A stretch of DNA of 6,279 nt from positions 1 to 6,279 of the forward strand of contig DAOVHN010000155.1 of assembly GCA_030671915.1 (NCBI GenBank), given 5' to 3'. Origin of the DNA: Pseudomonadota bacterium (GTDB lineage Bacteria; Pseudomonadota; Alphaproteobacteria; UBA8366; JADFVY01). The position numbers and the translations under genes were made by a program. The number at the start of each line of letters is the position of its first letter. Within the stretch, counting starts at the first letter, position 1. Positions 4,394 to 6,279 of the stretch are shown here, in pieces. The notes under the pieces were generated by a model. That model searched no databases and was not told the origin of the DNA. It was given only the letters and a program-made list of their open reading frames with translations.

Positions 4394-6279
4394 CTACATG
4401 TCTCGGCGGACCTCGATGACACCCGGTTCGCCGGGGGCCGGCGATGCCCTGAAACCGAGATCCTTCGCCATACGCAGCATCGGCTCGTTTTCGCGCAGGA
4501 CCTCACCGTAGATAGTCTGGATGCCGCGCTCCTCGGCGAAGGCGATGATGCGGTTCATCAGCGCGTAGCCCAGCCCCCTGCCTTTCCAGTCGGTGCGCAC
4601 GATGATCGCATATTCCGCCTCGCGCAGGTCGGGGCCGGCCATCAGCCGGCCGACGCCGGTAATGGCGCCATCGGCGGGGTCGAGCGAGACGAACGCCATT
4701 TCCCGGTCGTAATCGATCTGCGTCAGCCGCGCGGCGAGCTGTTCGGGAAGCCTGCGCATCGGCTGGAAAAAGCGCAGGCGCAAATCCTCGGCGGCGGCGC
4801 GCGATACCATCTCATGCAGCGCGGGCGCATCCTCCGGCTGGATCGGCCGGATCGCGATTTCGCTGCCGTCGCGCAGATGGACATGGCCTTCCATCTCGCG
4901 CGGGTAGGGGCGAATGGCAAGCCGGGCCTGGGCCGGACCCTGCGCCGCGGCGATGCGGATGCGGGCGTCAAGCGCGATGACCCCGTCCGCGTCGGCGAGC
5001 AGCGGGTTGATGTCGAGTTCGGCAATTTCGGCGAAATCGGTGACGAGTTGAGCCACCTGGATCAGCGTCAGCACTATGGTGTCGAGCGCCGCCGGCGGGC
5101 GATCGCGATAACCCCGCAGCAAACGATAGATCCGCGTGCGTTCGATCAGCGAACGCGCCAGCAGGGTATTCAGCGGCGGCAGGGCCATCGCCGTGTCGTC
5201 GATCTCCTCGACGGCATGCCCGCCATGGCCAAACAACAGGACGGGACCGAACTGCGGGTCTTCGCTGACCCCGACGATCAGCTCGTAAGCCGCCGGGCGG
5301 CGCACCATCTGCTGCACCGCCACCCCCTCGACCACGGCATCGGGGGCGCGTTCCCTGGCGCGGGCAAGGATGGTTCGGGTCGCGGTGGCCACGGCCTCCG
5401 GCGTATCGAGATCCAGGGCCACGCCGCCAATATCGCTTTTATGGACGATGTCCCGCGCCAGGATCTTGACCACATAGGGGCCCGGCATATCCGCCGCCGC
5501 CTTCGCCGCTGCTTCCGGCGTCGCGGCGATCGCCGTTTCGGCCACCGGCACGCCGTAGGCGCGCAGCACGGATTTGGCCTCCGGCTCGGTCAGCCAGTCG
5601 CGCCCGGCGGCAAGCGCGGTATCGACCATCGCGCGGACGGCTTGCGTATCCGGTTCGAAATCATGCGGCACCGATGACGGGACCTGCATCAATAGCTTCT
5701 GGTTCCGGCGGTAGCGGACCATATGCATGAGGGACCGCACGGCTTCGCCCGGTGTGTCATAGGTGGGCACGCCGCGCGTGGCAAACAGGTTGCGCGCGGC
5801 AGCCGATTCGGCGCCGAGCCAGCAGGCCAGCACGGGCAGATGACGCTTGCCTAGCGTCGCGATCACCGCCTCGGCGGCAACCAGGCTGTCGGCCACGGCG
5901 GTCGGCGTGTTCAGCACCAGGATCGCATCAATCCCGGGATCGGCGAGCAGCGCCTCCATCCCCGCCTTATACCGCTCGGCCGGCGCGTCGCCGATGATAT
6001 CGACCGGGTTGCCGCGGCTCCAGGTGGGCGGCAGGGCCGCGCCCAACCGGGCAATGGTTTCGTCCGATAATGCCGCCAGGGTCCCGCCCTCGTCGATCAG
6101 CCCATCGGTCGCCAGCACGCCCATGCCGCCGCCATTGGTGATAATCGCCAGCCTTTCGCCGCCGATACGCGGCGCCCGCGACAGGGTCTCAACCGCGTCG
6201 AACAGTTCCGCCATGTCGGTCACCCGCAGCATGCCGGCACGCCGGAAGGCGGCATCGTACACCGCATCGGAGCCGGCCA
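4394..6279 (-). CDS. NDP-forming acyl-CoA synthetase-like / GNAT acetyltransferase fusion (Pat/PatZ-type), N-terminus outside window
   Basis: The frame is open to the window edge and gives the C-terminal 627 residues of a protein usually near 900 aa. The missing part should be the CoA-binding domain. In fragment numbering, residues about 41-185 form a succinyl-CoA-ligase-like flavodoxin fold (RLAIITNGGGMGVLATDG, then GNPVDIIGDA). Residues about 229-440 form an ATP-grasp domain (VVKILARDIVHKSDIGGV, FGHGGHAVEE, ELDINPLL). Residues about 471-627 form a GNAT domain with the acetyl-CoA-binding RGLGYA (567-572) and EVLRENEPMLRMAKDLGF. This order, with GNAT at the C-terminus, is that of Salmonella Pat, E. 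coli PatZ and Rhodopseudomonas Pat, which acetylate lysines of acyl-CoA synthetases such as Acs and tune them to acetyl-CoA supply. A working NDP-forming ligase with an added GNAT is the alternative. The residue expected to decide this, the phospho-His, lies just off the edge. An apparent GTG start at 6262 is internal, since AGSDA precedes it in frame. Confidence 0.93.
   Translation of the reverse strand, partial: AGSDAVYDAAFRRAGMLRVTDMAELFDAVETLSRAPRIGGERLAIITNGGGMGVLATDGLIDEGGTLAALSDETIARLGAALPPTWSRGNPVDIIGDAPAERYKAGMEALLADPGIDAILVLNTPTAVADSLVAAEAVIATLGKRHLPVLACWLGAESAAARNLFATRGVPTYDTPGEAVRSLMHMVRYRRNQKLLMQVPSSVPHDFEPDTQAVRAMVDTALAAGRDWLTEPEAKSVLRAYGVPVAETAIAATPEAAAKAAADMPGPYVVKILARDIVHKSDIGGVALDLDTPEAVATATRTILARARERAPDAVVEGVAVQQMVRRPAAYELIVGVSEDPQFGPVLLFGHGGHAVEEIDDTAMALPPLNTLLARSLIERTRIYRLLRGYRDRPPAALDTIVLTLIQVAQLVTDFAEIAELDINPLLADADGVIALDARIRIAAAQGPAQARLAIRPYPREMEGHVHLRDGSEIAIRPIQPEDAPALHEMVSRAAAEDLRLRFFQPMRRLPEQLAARLTQIDYDREMAFVSLDPADGAITGVGRLMAGPDLREAEYAIIVRTDWKGRGLGYALMNRIIAFAEERGIQTIYGEVLRENEPMLRMAKDLGFRASPAPGEPGVIEVRRDM

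Noticed and set aside
3226..4506. 426-codon minus-strand open frame opposite asd
   Set aside because: It runs through asd, the strong terminator and the gap as one frame, with shadow composition and no domain. asd itself is certain.
4814..5677. 287-codon plus-strand open frame inside the Pat-like gene
   Set aside because: It is the antisense shadow of the ATP-grasp and GNAT coding sequence, rich in Arg, His, Gln and Asp, without motifs.

Overview
The window is about 6.3 kb of GC-rich chromosomal DNA from what is most likely an alphaproteobacterium, probably Rhodospirillales-like. This rests on protein style, on the leuC-leuD-leuB-then-asd order, and on promoter-like sequences that fit the alphaproteobacterial CTTGAC / CTATAT pattern. 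The placement is inferred from memory, not from a search. Most of the window is core amino-acid metabolism. The accessory material is confined to a roughly 950-bp gap between leuB and asd.

Layout. Positions 1-572 (+) are the C-terminal 189 codons of leuC, with all three Fe-S cysteines. leuD (593-1195) and leuB (1285-2397) follow on the same strand and complete a leucine-biosynthesis cluster: LeuC and LeuD form isopropylmalate isomerase, and LeuB is isopropylmalate dehydrogenase. A perfect 11-bp inverted repeat sits between leuD and leuB, and a weaker hairpin overlaps the leuB stop codon.

Positions 2398-3348 hold two small, unrecognised but well-equipped genes. One encodes a 64-aa two-helix membrane protein (2543-2737) with a strong Shine-Dalgarno and a strong palindromic terminator. 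The other encodes a 57-aa precursor of a tiny exported Thr/Asp-rich peptide (3037-3210), with its own promoter-like sequence and a textbook terminator. Between them, on the minus strand at 2801-2902, is a short broken reading frame. I read it as the fossil N-terminus of a macro-domain (ADP-ribose-binding) protein, interrupted by a stop where I expect Trp and cut off at the neighbouring terminator.

asd (3349-4377, +), aspartate-semialdehyde dehydrogenase, supplies the aspartate-family pathway (Lys/DAP, Met, Thr and hence Ile). It therefore sits naturally beside leu genes. It converges tail-to-tail, across a 16-bp gap filled by a hairpin, with a large minus-strand gene (4394 to beyond 6279). 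That gene encodes an NDP-forming acyl-CoA synthetase-like protein fused to a C-terminal GNAT domain, the architecture of Pat/PatZ protein lysine acetyltransferases; its N-terminus is outside the window.

I saw no rRNA, CRISPR array or insertion sequence, and noticed no tRNA. I found no clearly new multi-gene system. The observations most worth a second look are the macro-domain fossil and the two small ORFs.
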